Below the pieces are notes generated by a model. It was not told where the DNA came from. It did not search any database and was given only the letters and a program-made list of their open reading frames with translations. A stretch of 53,638 nt of DNA from Paenibacillus albiflavus. Lineage in GTDB: Bacteria > Bacillota > Bacilli > Paenibacillales > NBRC-103111. The position numbers were made by a program, and so were the translations under genes. The stretch is taken from assembly GCF_004344915.1 (NCBI RefSeq), contig NZ_SKFG01000023.1, positions 1 to 53,638 on the forward strand, read 5' to 3'. Shown here in pieces: positions 16,007-25,583 of the stretch (its first letter is position 1; each line of letters begins with the position of its first letter).

Positions 16007-16714
16007 ATGAATTTTGAAATGGTTATGCAGGAACTTGAAGCTCTCGGAAAGGAACGAACCAAGAAAATTTACATATCCAATGGCGCGCACGAACCCCTTT
16101 TTGGCGTAGCTACAGGCTCAATGAAGCCCATTTTCAGAAAAACCAAAATCAATCAATCTTTGGCTGAGGAGCTTTACGCTACAGGGAACTACGACGCCAT
16201 GTACTTTGCCGGAATCATTGCAGATCCCAAAGCGATGACTCAAGCGGATTTTGAGCGTTGGATCGATGCGGCTTATTTTTATATGCTGTCCGATTATGTG
16301 GTTGCAGTAACCTTGGCAGAAGCAGATATTGCACAAGAAGTGGCTGATAAATGGATCGCAAGCGGTGAAGAACTGAGAATGTCAGCGGGTTGGAGCTGTT
16401 ATTGCTGGCTTTTGGGGAATCGCCCGGACAGTGAATTCTCCGAAACCAAAATTGCCAGTATGCTTGAAAAAGTGAAAAATACGATTCATAACTCTCCCGA
16501 ACGAGCGAAATATGCGATGAGTAATTTTATTTACACAGTGGGAGTATCCTATTGTCCGCTGCATGATAAGGCGGTCGAGATCGCGAAGACAGTAGGCCCG
16601 GTAGAAGTCAAAAAGGACTCGAAGAAGAGCAGTTTCCTACGAGCTTCCGAAAATATCCAAAAGGCAGTAGAAAAAGGGCAGATTGGTTTCAAACGCAAAC
16701 ATGTAAGATGTTAG
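16007..16714 (+). CDS. AlkD-like DNA alkylation repair family protein (copy 2)
   Basis: A 235-residue paralogue of the gene at 1203, about 82% identical and of equal length, with the same SNGAHEPLFGVATG, YDAMYFAGIIADP and SAGWSCYCWLLG blocks. GGAAGTG lies about ten bases before the ATG. It follows DUF4256 by 44 bases. The two AlkD-like genes have different neighbours, so the duplicated unit was small. A strong terminator follows, shared with the opposing regulator. Confidence 0.75.
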   Translation: MNFEMVMQELEALGKERTKKIYISNGAHEPLFGVATGSMKPIFRKTKINQSLAEELYATGNYDAMYFAGIIADPKAMTQADFERWIDAAYFYMLSDYVVAVTLAEADIAQEVADKWIASGEELRMSAGWSCYCWLLGNRPDSEFSETKIASMLEKVKNTIHNSPERAKYAMSNFIYTVGVSYCPLHDKAVEIAKTVGPVEVKKDSKKSSFLRASENIQKAVEKGQIGFKRKHVRC

Positions 16715-16734
16715 AAGTAAGGTTGCGCAAATAA

Positions 16735-16773
16735 ACAAACGCTTGGGCTATGATGTGCCCAAGCGTTTGTTGT
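16735..16773. terminator. Bidirectional terminator
   Basis: ACAAACGCTTGGGC (16735-16748) pairs perfectly over 14 bp with GCCCAAGCGTTTGT (16757-16770). It lies between the converging AlkD-like gene and GntR-fusion gene. Confidence 0.85.
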
Positions 16774-16774
16774 T

Positions 16775-18124
16775 TCACGAAAACACATGCAGCTCCGCCA
16801 TTTTAGATAAGTAAAGCTTCATATTTTGCCGAATTTCTTCAAGCTCTGAGAAAGATACATTGAGATCGGTGTGATAGTTGAAAGTAGGGAATGTTTCACG
16901 GAAAATAAAATAACGTTCAGGCTGTTTAACATTTACTTGTCCGTTCCATTCAGCGGCACTTTTGAGACTCGGAAGACTTAGTGTATTTTGTCTCAATTTA
17001 AGCTGTACTTCGTGAGAAAGCATGTAGTCAATAAATGTTTGTGCAGCTTGCTTATGCTTGGAGTTCTTATTAATCGCAAGTCCGATAACAATTACTAATG
17101 TTTTAGGTGATCCATGATACGGCAGAGGTGAAATATCATATGAGAAATCAACATCTTCGATCATATTCAACAGAAAGTACGATGTTATAATCATAGATAC
17201 CTTTTGTTGACGAAACAGCATATCTACATCTTGATCATTTTCGGACAGAAATGGCGGAAACACTTCTTCACTTAGATCAATTAGCGTCTGGAAGCTATCT
17301 TTAAGTGTTGTTTTATCAAGCTCCAGACTGATGTTAGTCTCTTTGCCGCGATTGAAAACTACATTGTTCTGCAATAAGAAGATAGGCCAACGATTATCGG
17401 ATAGCAAATGGAAGAAGAAACCATATCTATCACTGCCTGTTGCTAAACGATGAGCAGCCTTTTTGACGGTATCCCATGTCCAACTGCTGTCTGGCTCTGG
17501 AACATTATTTTCAGAAAAATGCTTTTTATTGTAGCAAAGAATAACCGGAGAGAACATGAAAGGCTGTACGTATAAATCCCCATCATGCATAAATGGCTCA
17601 GTTAATTTTGGATAAACGCCTTCTTTTATAACTTGGGGATCTAGTATGCTTGGCGGCGCTTTAAAGTTCGTGAATAGCTCGATGTTCTGATTATTTATGG
17701 TCATGACATCGATGTTATCGGATTCCATGTAGTCTTTCATCGTAGGATTTGTATGAGAATAAGGCATAGGTATCATATTGATCCGTATAAGAGGATGTTG
17801 TTTGTGAAATTCATCAACTAAATCGTTAATTTGTGCCTCTTTGATCATGGATGGGTAGTAACCAAATTTAATTGTGATCCCTGCTGGGGATTTTAGAATA
17901 CGATTTCCTACTCGTGGAATTTTTTCTATAAAGTTTTCAGAAGCTAATAGCTCCAATCCTTTGCGGACTGAATTTTTACTTAGCTCAAACCGATCAGCAA
18001 GATCAGACTCGGACGGCAAAAAGCTTCCTTCTTCCCATATATTTGTTATGATTTCGTTTCTTAAAGTGATCATCATATCCTCGTAGCGACTCCGGAAAGT
18101 AGAACGCTTCGGTCTAGAATTCAT
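16775..18124 (-). CDS. GntR-type regulator fused to a solute-binding domain
   Basis: 449 residues from the ATG at 18124, which has GAGGTG seven bases upstream; an upstream in-frame TTG at 18139 is too close to that site. Residues about 10-75 form a winged helix (ITNIWEEGSFLPSESDLADRF then ELSKNSVRKGLELLASE). The remainder is a type 1 extracellular solute-binding fold (DEFHKQHPLIRINMIPMP; YDISPLPY; AAQTFIDYMLSHEVQLKLRQ) with no signal peptide, so it should act as an intracellular ligand sensor. Such fusions are common in Paenibacillus sugar regulons. It diverges from the cohesin operon and probably controls it in response to a carbohydrate. Confidence 0.85.
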   Translation of the reverse strand: MNSRPKRSTFRSRYEDMMITLRNEIITNIWEEGSFLPSESDLADRFELSKNSVRKGLELLASENFIEKIPRVGNRILKSPAGITIKFGYYPSMIKEAQINDLVDEFHKQHPLIRINMIPMPYSHTNPTMKDYMESDNIDVMTINNQNIELFTNFKAPPSILDPQVIKEGVYPKLTEPFMHDGDLYVQPFMFSPVILCYNKKHFSENNVPEPDSSWTWDTVKKAAHRLATGSDRYGFFFHLLSDNRWPIFLLQNNVVFNRGKETNISLELDKTTLKDSFQTLIDLSEEVFPPFLSENDQDVDMLFRQQKVSMIITSYFLLNMIEDVDFSYDISPLPYHGSPKTLVIVIGLAINKNSKHKQAAQTFIDYMLSHEVQLKLRQNTLSLPSLKSAAEWNGQVNVKQPERYFIFRETFPTFNYHTDLNVSFSELEEIRQNMKLYLSKMAELHVFS

Positions 18125-18497
18125 TTCCAAACACCTCAATTGAAAAATAATCCTTCAATGGTTAATTATATCATATGTAATTCATAACGATGGAAATATT
18201 AATATAAACATCAGACAACTTGAAAGCGCGTTCATTTTGCATTGACAGTATTTTCCTGACTAGATTATAATCAGTTATGAACTAGATATGCAACACAATA
18301 TATGAATAATGTCCTGAAAAAATCGATTATTTTGCTAATTTGATGTAAAAAGGAGGGAAATGTCGATATTTATAATTTTTTGGAAGAAATCTTAATTGCT
18401 TATCTAGGTCATTGCAAAATGAAATGAGTTGGTATGTTGATGTTTGCAGAATGGAATATAGATGGGAAATTTGAGTAGAAAGAAGGGAATTTAAACA
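18125..18497. other. Divergent regulatory region and long leader of the cohesin operon
   Basis: It contains the promoter at 18242-18271 and an inverted pair TTCATAAC (18181-18188) / GTTATGAA (18274-18281) that could bind the divergent regulator. A leader of about 215 bases has an AGGAGGG at 18351 only two bases from an ATG opening an 11-codon frame, probably not a real gene. Confidence 0.5.
18242..18271 (+). promoter_or_regulatory. Sigma-A-type promoter of the cohesin operon
   Basis: TTGACA (18242-18247), an 18-base spacer, TATAAT (18266-18271): both boxes match consensus. The predicted start near 18279 overlaps the right half of the TTCATAAC/GTTATGAA inverted repeat, so the divergent GntR-fusion protein could repress here. 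Confidence 0.75.
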
Positions 18498-20405
18498 ATG
18501 AAATTTAAGCGTCTAATAATACCCGTTCTCATTATGTGTCTCTTATTAAACGTTCCTATGTATGCGCTTGCAAAGGAAGATACTGAGACAAAATTAGCAA
18601 CAATCCAATTAGAATATAAGGGTAAATCCGTAATTATAGGTAAAGAGGTTACGGTTGATGTTGTTGTTAGTAATGTTACTGATTTATATGGTGTCCAGCT
18701 TCAAGTTCATTATGACACTTCGAAGTTTGCATTGAAGAGTGCGAGCGCTAATAGTAAATTTGATGATTTCAACGGGATTACAATGGAGCCTGATGAAGGA
18801 ACTGTTTCGCTGCCGTTATTGCGTAAGAATTTGTCGTCCCTTAATTCGAATAACTCCTCATTTACAATAGCAAAGTTGGAATTTACTGCACTGAGCGCTG
18901 GTGAAGCAGACCTATCGATACAAGGGCTTAAAGCTGTTTCAAGCAAGACCTATGTAAACGAGAACGGATTTAAAGATTTGGTGGAACTGGATATAACTAT
19001 TGGCAAGGATATAGCTATTCAAATTATAAACCCATCCACGTCGCCTGGTACTGACATATCAACTGGCTCTGATACATCAGCAGGTATTTCATCTATTTTA
19101 AATCAAAGTTTAAAGGATTTGGAGAAGAAGCTCGCAGCAAACAATCCTGAGCAAGCAATGATACAATTGTCGAGTCTTCTCTCGAGTGGTACAAGTAAAT
19201 TTTCAAATGCTGAGATTAAAAAACTGGAAGAGTTAATGAGTCAGCTTCAACAACAATTAGAGAATAGTGTAGTGAGTACGCTGGATTCATCTACGAATAC
19301 TTTGAAGCTTGAAAGCAGTTCCCTTGCAAAAGCTGTAAAAGCGTTAGAAAATCTATCGCTATTAGCAGCACGTAATAAATTGAATTTGCCATCGGGTAAG
19401 GAAATTCACGTGAAGCTTCTTAATAATGAATCTTCATCGCTACATATTTCGGCTGAACAAGCTAAGCTGCTGAATCAGAATAAAGTATCGCTATTGCTTG
19501 AGAGAGCTCAAGGGTCTGTCATGATTCCATCTGATGTACTTATGGCTGATAAGCCAACCGTAATTCAATTAACTGCTGCTACCGTACAAGGAGAACAGCA
19601 AACTGATGCTCATTTACAATTTGTTACTGGACTGAATTTTCAAATTCTAACGACAACTGGGGAGAATGCTACAATTCCTCAATCTCCTGGACAGTTTCAG
19701 TTATCGCTTAATTATGATGCTTCCAGTTCAAATGCTCATAAGCTAGGAGTTTATGTTTGGAATAAGACTACTTCTACTTGGGACTATGTGCGTAGTGCTA
19801 AGCAAGAGAATGGTAAGTTTGAGTTTGTGACTGATAAACCGGGTATTTACGCAGTTATGGAGTACTCAGCAAATTACACGGATATTGATAAGGTATACAA
19901 GCAAGCTAAGCTTGCGATCGAGTTGTTATCTGCGAAGCACTATATGTATGGAACAGAGGCTGGTAAGTTCTCTCCTCAACAGGAGATTACTAGAGCTGAG
20001 TTTATTGCTCTTCTAGTTCGTATTCTTGAATTACAATCTGTAGCTAATGACGGCGATTCCTTTAATGATGTTGAGTCAAATGCTTGGTATGCAGGAGAAA
20101 TAAATGCTGCTAAAAAAGCAGGAATTGTTCAAGGTGACGGTTCTAATTTCAATCCTAACGGCACTCTGACTCGTGAAGCTATGGCTGTCATGCTTGTAAA
20201 TGCGGGGCTGCTACAGGCGGATCCTGCAACAACGAATGAGTTTGCAGATGATGCTTCAATAAGCGATTGGGCTAAAGATGCAGTGTATAAGGCGAAAGCG
20301 AGTGGTCTTATTGTAGGAGTTGGTAGCAACACACTGCAGGCTAAATCAAGCGCAAATCGTGCGGATGTTGCTGTTATCTTGCTGAGACTGATTGAACAAC
20401 AATAA
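18498..20405 (+). CDS. SLH-anchored cohesin protein (surface anchoring scaffold)
   Basis: 635 residues. A signal peptide (1-25, LLLNVPMYALA) is followed by a cohesin-type domain (about 33-170: VTVDVVVSNVTDLYGVQLQV, ending LVELDITIG), an Ala/Gln-rich helical stretch (190-300), a second beta-rich region ending GIYAVMEY (about 300-455), and three SLH repeats (about 457-635; ITRAEFIALLVRILEL, LTREAMAVMLVNAGLL, ANRADVAVILLRLIEQ). SLH repeats bind pyruvylated secondary wall polymer, placing the cohesin outside on the cell wall. It is first in a three-gene operon; the next two proteins carry dockerins that could dock here. RBS GAAGGGA precedes the ATG. Confidence 0.88.
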   Translation: MKFKRLIIPVLIMCLLLNVPMYALAKEDTETKLATIQLEYKGKSVIIGKEVTVDVVVSNVTDLYGVQLQVHYDTSKFALKSASANSKFDDFNGITMEPDEGTVSLPLLRKNLSSLNSNNSSFTIAKLEFTALSAGEADLSIQGLKAVSSKTYVNENGFKDLVELDITIGKDIAIQIINPSTSPGTDISTGSDTSAGISSILNQSLKDLEKKLAANNPEQAMIQLSSLLSSGTSKFSNAEIKKLEELMSQLQQQLENSVVSTLDSSTNTLKLESSSLAKAVKALENLSLLAARNKLNLPSGKEIHVKLLNNESSSLHISAEQAKLLNQNKVSLLLERAQGSVMIPSDVLMADKPTVIQLTAATVQGEQQTDAHLQFVTGLNFQILTTTGENATIPQSPGQFQLSLNYDASSSNAHKLGVYVWNKTTSTWDYVRSAKQENGKFEFVTDKPGIYAVMEYSANYTDIDKVYKQAKLAIELLSAKHYMYGTEAGKFSPQQEITRAEFIALLVRILELQSVANDGDSFNDVESNAWYAGEINAAKKAGIVQGDGSNFNPNGTLTREAMAVMLVNAGLLQADPATTNEFADDASISDWAKDAVYKAKASGLIVGVGSNTLQAKSSANRADVAVILLRLIEQQ

Positions 20406-20417
20406 GGAGTGAGTCTA

Positions 20418-22808
20418 TTGAGAATCATGCGAATAAGGTTATCAATTTTCTTAGCTGTAGCGTTATTGATTTCTTCAATTATGGCTGGCTTGCCAGTTAT
20501 TCATGCAATGGATGAGTCGGCACAGCCGAATGAAATCATAATGGTTAACCCAGGCTTCGAAGAAGAGGTTAGCGAGGACGGAAGTATTCCGGGTTGGACT
20601 CCGAATTATACGCCAGTGGTTGATTCTGTTTCACATAGTATCAGCACAGAAGCAAATAGTGGCAGCCAAAGCTTGAATTTATTTGATAATTCAAATGAAG
20701 GGACTGTTGAACTCGTAAGTGATCAATACGAAGTTCAACCAGGAAATCTATATACGCTGAGTGCTTGGATTAATCCAAATGAGCCAGTAGGTAGAGTGGA
20801 TGGATCAGTTGGAGGCTCTATTCACCTTCGATTCTATGATGAGAATCGTGTTGAGATAGAAGAAAGCCGTGGAGAGAAAGATTGTAATGATAACAGTGTA
20901 CAAGGAAAATTCACACAAATTTCAACACCAAATATGATGGCGCCAGACAATGCGAAGTATGTATCGGCAGCTGTATTAATAACAGAATCTTGGACGGGTG
21001 ATACGTATTTTGATGATGTAATGATTACTTATGAATCACCAGCGTCAGAACCAGAGCCAACGCCGACACCAGAATCTACACCAATACCAACACCAATGGC
21101 GTCACCAACACCACCAACAACGCTAACAGAATCGACTCCGAGCTCAGGTGAAATCACAATGATTAACCCTGGCTTTGAAGATGCGGTTGGTGAGAATGGT
21201 GAAATTCCAGGATGGACTCCGAATTATACACCTATCCCTAATTCGGTCAGTCATAGTGTTAGCACTAAACAAGCTAAAAACGGTAGCCAAAGCTTGAATT
21301 TATTTGATAATTCGAATACCACAGGAACTGTTGAACTTGTAAGTGATAAATATGCGGTAGAGTCGGGACAAATCTATACACTGAGTGCTTGGATTAATCC
21401 AAATGTGCCAGCGGGCTGGAAGGCTGGTTCAGTAGGAGGATCGATTCAACTTCGCTTTTATGATGAGAGTTCCAAGGAGATAACCGCTAGTCGTGGAGTT
21501 AAACATTATAGTGATACCAATGCTCAGGGAAAGTTTACACAGGTTTATTTAGAAAATATTAAAGCTCCAGAAAATGCGAAATATGTATCAATAGCTTTAT
21601 TAATAACTCCAGTTTGGACGGGTGATACGTATTTTGATGATTTGACCCTCACTTATAAATCAGAAGTGATTGTTGAACCGGAAGAGGATTTAACGGAAAA
21701 GGTAATCTCTTCTAATGGCATTAAGGAAATCGTTAGTATTCCGGTTCCTAATGCTGGTTTTGAAAGAAACTTGAATGTCGATGGAACCATTCAAAGCTGG
21801 AAAGCATGGGGGCCTTCGACGGATATGTTGAAGTATGAGCGTTCATCCCAGAAAGCGTATACAGGCAAATATAGCCTGAAAATTACGGACTCTTTAGATA
21901 CGAATCACGTTGTTCTTGAGAGCATGCCTTTAGCTGTAAAGCCAGGTGTTGAATATACAGCTTCTGCAATGATGAATATCGAAGATCCTAATACTACTGG
22001 GGCTACTTTCCTTCTTCGTTTCTTCAATGCACAAAATACTCAAGTTGGTACTGATGTATTACAGCACTATAAAAGTCCAATAAACGAATGGTATAAAGCC
22101 GAATTGAAGGGACTTGCTCCTGATGGTGCTAAATATGCCAAAATATTAACATTGGTGAATGTAGCTAATAAAGCAGTTGTTTATTACGATGATGTAATGT
22201 TCACATATGAGCGTGATTTGATGAATCTGGACATCACTGCACCAGAGTTTGCAGCACATAATCAAACGTTCACTGTACAATTGGGTGCTACTAATGCAAG
22301 CTCGCTTACAGGGGCTGAATTAAATTTAGCTTTTGACACCAATGCTCTTGAGTTTGTAGAGGCAGCAGTCCACTCCGATTTCAGTACAACGGATAATACA
22401 ACCTTATCGTCCAATGTGAATAATGGCGTGCTTGCGATTCAAGTATCCAAGAATGGAAATGAGATTGTAAACGGAAATGTAGGTATTGTGAATGTGAAAT
22501 TCAAGGCTAAAGGAGATAAGGGCAATACTGTTTTATCTCTGAAGGCTGGCTCTATTTTGAAAACAGTTAAAAATGGTGCAGTAGAGAGCACGACATACCC
22601 GAGTGACCTAAGAGCACGTATAACCATCATGCAGTATGCGGAAGATGTGAATCATGATGGTATTGTGAATCTTGTGGATCTTTTACTTGTTGCAAAAAAT
22701 GTAGGGGTGCAGCTGGACAGCATTACAAAGTCCTATGATTTGAATAACGATGGGAAGATTGATGCTGCAGATGTTGATTTGCTTTTACAGGCACTCACTA
22801 CTAATTAG
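20418..22808 (+). CDS. CBM-cohesin-dockerin secreted scaffold protein
   Basis: 796 residues from TTG 20418, with AAGGAG (20404-20409) eight bases upstream; the GTG at 20409 overlaps that site. Modules in order: signal peptide (1-30); carbohydrate-binding-like jelly-roll 1 (about 40-210); Pro/Thr linker; near-copy jelly-roll 2 (about 250-415); a third, diverged jelly-roll (about 440-600); a cohesin (about 605-740, FTVQLGATNASSLTGAELNL); and a C-terminal dockerin (DVNHDGIVNLVDLLLVAK and DLNNDGKIDAADVDLLLQAL) with both calcium loops intact. No catalytic domain is visible. Having both cohesin and dockerin, it could form chains between the surface anchor and other units. Confidence 0.85.
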   Translation: MRIMRIRLSIFLAVALLISSIMAGLPVIHAMDESAQPNEIIMVNPGFEEEVSEDGSIPGWTPNYTPVVDSVSHSISTEANSGSQSLNLFDNSNEGTVELVSDQYEVQPGNLYTLSAWINPNEPVGRVDGSVGGSIHLRFYDENRVEIEESRGEKDCNDNSVQGKFTQISTPNMMAPDNAKYVSAAVLITESWTGDTYFDDVMITYESPASEPEPTPTPESTPIPTPMASPTPPTTLTESTPSSGEITMINPGFEDAVGENGEIPGWTPNYTPIPNSVSHSVSTKQAKNGSQSLNLFDNSNTTGTVELVSDKYAVESGQIYTLSAWINPNVPAGWKAGSVGGSIQLRFYDESSKEITASRGVKHYSDTNAQGKFTQVYLENIKAPENAKYVSIALLITPVWTGDTYFDDLTLTYKSEVIVEPEEDLTEKVISSNGIKEIVSIPVPNAGFERNLNVDGTIQSWKAWGPSTDMLKYERSSQKAYTGKYSLKITDSLDTNHVVLESMPLAVKPGVEYTASAMMNIEDPNTTGATFLLRFFNAQNTQVGTDVLQHYKSPINEWYKAELKGLAPDGAKYAKILTLVNVANKAVVYYDDVMFTYERDLMNLDITAPEFAAHNQTFTVQLGATNASSLTGAELNLAFDTNALEFVEAAVHSDFSTTDNTTLSSNVNNGVLAIQVSKNGNEIVNGNVGIVNVKFKAKGDKGNTVLSLKAGSILKTVKNGAVESTTYPSDLRARITIMQYAEDVNHDGIVNLVDLLLVAKNVGVQLDSITKSYDLNNDGKIDAADVDLLLQALTTN
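20535..21656 (+). repeat. Tandem duplicated carbohydrate-binding module
   Basis: Two in-frame copies of about 165 codons (about 20535-21030 and 21157-21656) share IPGWTPNYTP, GSQSLNLFDNSN, YTLSAWINPN and WTGDTYFDD. A Pro/Thr-rich linker separates them. They are similar enough at DNA level to suggest a recent duplication or gene conversion. Confidence 0.75.
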
Positions 22809-22859
22809 CGCTAGATCGGGAAATAAGCCTGATACATCATTTTTAATAGGAGGTTTACA

Positions 22860-25583
22860 ATGCGTAGTATACGAAAAAAGTATATCCTGTTGGTAATTAT
22901 ATGGAGTGTAGTTACTGCTCTTGCTTTTACTTCTGTACCAACTGAAGTAAGCGCGAGTGAGAACGATAAAGTTACTTTTAAAGGAAGAGCCTTCGGAGAA
23001 CCGACAAAGATCGATACGCCTATTATGAAAGCGGGTATTTCGGGCGGTGTTGTGGGTAAAGAAAATGGCCAACCGATATATTATACCACCGTTAATGCGG
23101 AGCTTGCTTTGTTTCAGGTGGTAGATATTAAGACGAATACACTACTTTACAGCTTGCCAATGCAAGGGGTTCAGCAGGTTTGGGCACATGCCATCGCGCC
23201 TGACGGAACTGTATATATCGGTGGAATTCGGACATCTGGTCAAACCAGAGGGATTCTGTGGAGTTACTCGCCTACTACGCATAAGCTTACAGAAATCGGT
23301 GAGCCTATTGCAGGGGAAAAGTCAATTTGGAGTTTAACGACGGATGATCAGGGCAATGTATATGGAGGTACGTTCCAAGCGGGTAAGGTGTTCAAATATG
23401 ATCCAGTAACCAAAAGCTTTACTGATTACGGATCTATGGTTGCAGGTCAGGAATATGTTCGATCGATTGCTTATCATGATGGATATATTTATGCGGGGAC
23501 TGGTACGGTCGGAGATGTTATTAAACTGGGCGTAACGGAGTCTACCAAAGGTTACAAACAGAGTATTGGTGCTAAAGTGCCTGAATTGCTAAAAGTTGAC
23601 TCAGCAGCACAAGTCCCTTTTGCCTATGATATGGCTGTTGTTGGTGATTACTTGTTTGTAAAGTTCCAAGGTGGCGATCATTATACGTTGTTGTTCTATG
23701 ATCTGAAAAATCAGGTATGGTTGGATCATGTTGTTGGCAAAGATACAGCAAACGGCGGAACTGGAGTGGGGGTATTCAGCTTTGCTCAATTAGCTTCTCG
23801 AGATAACAAAGTATATATCCCTGCTAATGGGCATTTAACAGAACTCGATCTAACGACTTTTAAAGCGACTCCATTAATTAAATATGGAACCTCATTGCGT
23901 GGGGCGGGTTGGGTAGAGTTTGATGACTTGGAAGGATTCAAAGGCCAATCGTTAGTTTCTATGAAAGCTAATGGGGATATTGCAATTTTTAATATTGCTG
24001 ACAAGAAGGTACACAACAATCTGTCCGTGCTGCAAGGCGCGCCGAATCCTATTCATAATATCGAGGTTGGTCCTGACGGGAATTTGTATATGACCGCATA
24101 TCCTGCGGGTTTAGGAGCTATTTATAACCCACGCACAGGTAAAAGAATAAATATGGTCGCTGAACAAGCTGAAGGGATGATAGCCTATGGGAAGGATATG
24201 TATCTAGGTTTATATCCTGGTGGTCATATTTACAAAATTGATACGACGCTTAGCACGCCGGTTCCTACTCCCGTTTTTACAATTGGTGAAGACCAGGATC
24301 GTCCTTATATTATGAAAACTATGGAAGATCGTATTATGATAGGGACCATTCCGGGATACGGTCAGCTTGGCGGTGCGCTCACTATTTATGATCCTGCTAC
24401 TGGACAATATGAAGTGCATCGCAATGTTGTAAACAACCAAAGTATTGTAGGTCTGGCTTATAAAGACGGTTACATTTATGGCTCAACCACTATACACGGA
24501 GGACTTGGCATTACAGCTACGGAAAAGTCGGCGAAGATGTTTGTATGGGATGTGGCGAATAAACGCAAGGTGACGGAATTCACGTTGGATATTCCAGGCC
24601 TTAGCAATCCAGCTATGATCAGCGGCTTGTCTGTAGGTCCTGATGGAAACATCTGGGGTGGTGTAAATGGTACCCTCTTCCAAATGGATCCGAACAATTA
24701 TGATATTATTAATTATAAAAAAATCTACTCGGATATTAGCAACACTTACGGCATGTGGCGTCCTTACCATACACATTGGGGCAAAGATGGCTTACTGTAC
24801 ATGGATTTAGCTGATCGTATTACTGTAATCGATCCTAAGAATATGGATTTTGTTCGCTTGTTTGAAGGCAGCATGGAAGTGAAGTTTATGACGATTGCTG
24901 AGGATGCGAACGGTAATGAGAATATATACTTCGCAGATGCAACAGACATGGGCAGCTTGCAAATGATTGCTGTATCTGATGTGGGATATGAACATGCAGG
25001 CAAATTAAAATTAACTGGACCTGCTGCAGCTAAATTGAATGAGACGATTACTGTTAATCTTGAGCTTGATCAGGCAAGTAAACTGTATGGATTTAAGGCA
25101 AAGCTTCATATTGATCCAACGCAATGGGTAATTAAAAGTGTTACCGGTTCTGATCAATGGATTGCAGGAGGTACCTTGAAGTGGGCTGTGAATGGCAGTG
25201 ACGTGACGATTGTAGGGACTCAAATGAAAGATAATAGTTTCGACGGCAGTCATATAGCAGCGCAAATTCAGTTAATGGCTAAGAAGAATAATGTTAATGC
25301 AAACTTGAAGTTGTTAGGCCAGTCAGAAACGATTCGCATTGATGGAGATGTCACGGGAGTTACGCATCGTCTGGGTAGCGATACGAGCTTGCTAGTCCAC
25401 ATTGGCGCTCTTATGGAAGGGGATTTCAACGGGGATGGCGTAGTTAATAGAGATGACCTGCTCCTGCTTGCTAAGTATCTAGGCGTGAAGGTAGATGACA
25501 GCAATCGTCATATGGATTTGAATGGAGATAATGAGATCGACATTACCGATCTTGGTATAGTTGGACTTGAAGCGCTAAAATAG
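22860..25583 (+). CDS. Beta-propeller-cohesin-dockerin secreted protein
   Basis: 907 residues with an AGGAGG site nine bases upstream. After a signal peptide (1-32) comes a large repeat region (about 40-700) of blades such as SIWSLTTDDQGNVYGGTFQA, HNIEVGPDGNLYMTAYPAG and ISGLSVGPDGNIWGGVNGTL, which resembles multi-bladed propellers of the lyase or PQQ type. A cohesin-like domain follows (about 705-840, LNETITVNLELDQASKLYGF), then a dockerin (DFNGDGVVNRDDLLLLAKYLG and DLNGDNEIDITDLG). The propeller might bind or process polysaccharide, but I see no recognisable active site. It is the last gene of the operon, ending at a terminator. Confidence 0.82.
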   Translation: MRSIRKKYILLVIIWSVVTALAFTSVPTEVSASENDKVTFKGRAFGEPTKIDTPIMKAGISGGVVGKENGQPIYYTTVNAELALFQVVDIKTNTLLYSLPMQGVQQVWAHAIAPDGTVYIGGIRTSGQTRGILWSYSPTTHKLTEIGEPIAGEKSIWSLTTDDQGNVYGGTFQAGKVFKYDPVTKSFTDYGSMVAGQEYVRSIAYHDGYIYAGTGTVGDVIKLGVTESTKGYKQSIGAKVPELLKVDSAAQVPFAYDMAVVGDYLFVKFQGGDHYTLLFYDLKNQVWLDHVVGKDTANGGTGVGVFSFAQLASRDNKVYIPANGHLTELDLTTFKATPLIKYGTSLRGAGWVEFDDLEGFKGQSLVSMKANGDIAIFNIADKKVHNNLSVLQGAPNPIHNIEVGPDGNLYMTAYPAGLGAIYNPRTGKRINMVAEQAEGMIAYGKDMYLGLYPGGHIYKIDTTLSTPVPTPVFTIGEDQDRPYIMKTMEDRIMIGTIPGYGQLGGALTIYDPATGQYEVHRNVVNNQSIVGLAYKDGYIYGSTTIHGGLGITATEKSAKMFVWDVANKRKVTEFTLDIPGLSNPAMISGLSVGPDGNIWGGVNGTLFQMDPNNYDIINYKKIYSDISNTYGMWRPYHTHWGKDGLLYMDLADRITVIDPKNMDFVRLFEGSMEVKFMTIAEDANGNENIYFADATDMGSLQMIAVSDVGYEHAGKLKLTGPAAAKLNETITVNLELDQASKLYGFKAKLHIDPTQWVIKSVTGSDQWIAGGTLKWAVNGSDVTIVGTQMKDNSFDGSHIAAQIQLMAKKNNVNANLKLLGQSETIRIDGDVTGVTHRLGSDTSLLVHIGALMEGDFNGDGVVNRDDLLLLAKYLGVKVDDSNRHMDLNGDNEIDITDLGIVGLEALK

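Noticed and set aside
18351-18395. Leader-peptide gene (11 codons) in the cohesin-operon leader
   Set aside because: The AGGAGGG is only two bases from the ATG, too close for efficient initiation, and the codons show no regulatory run.
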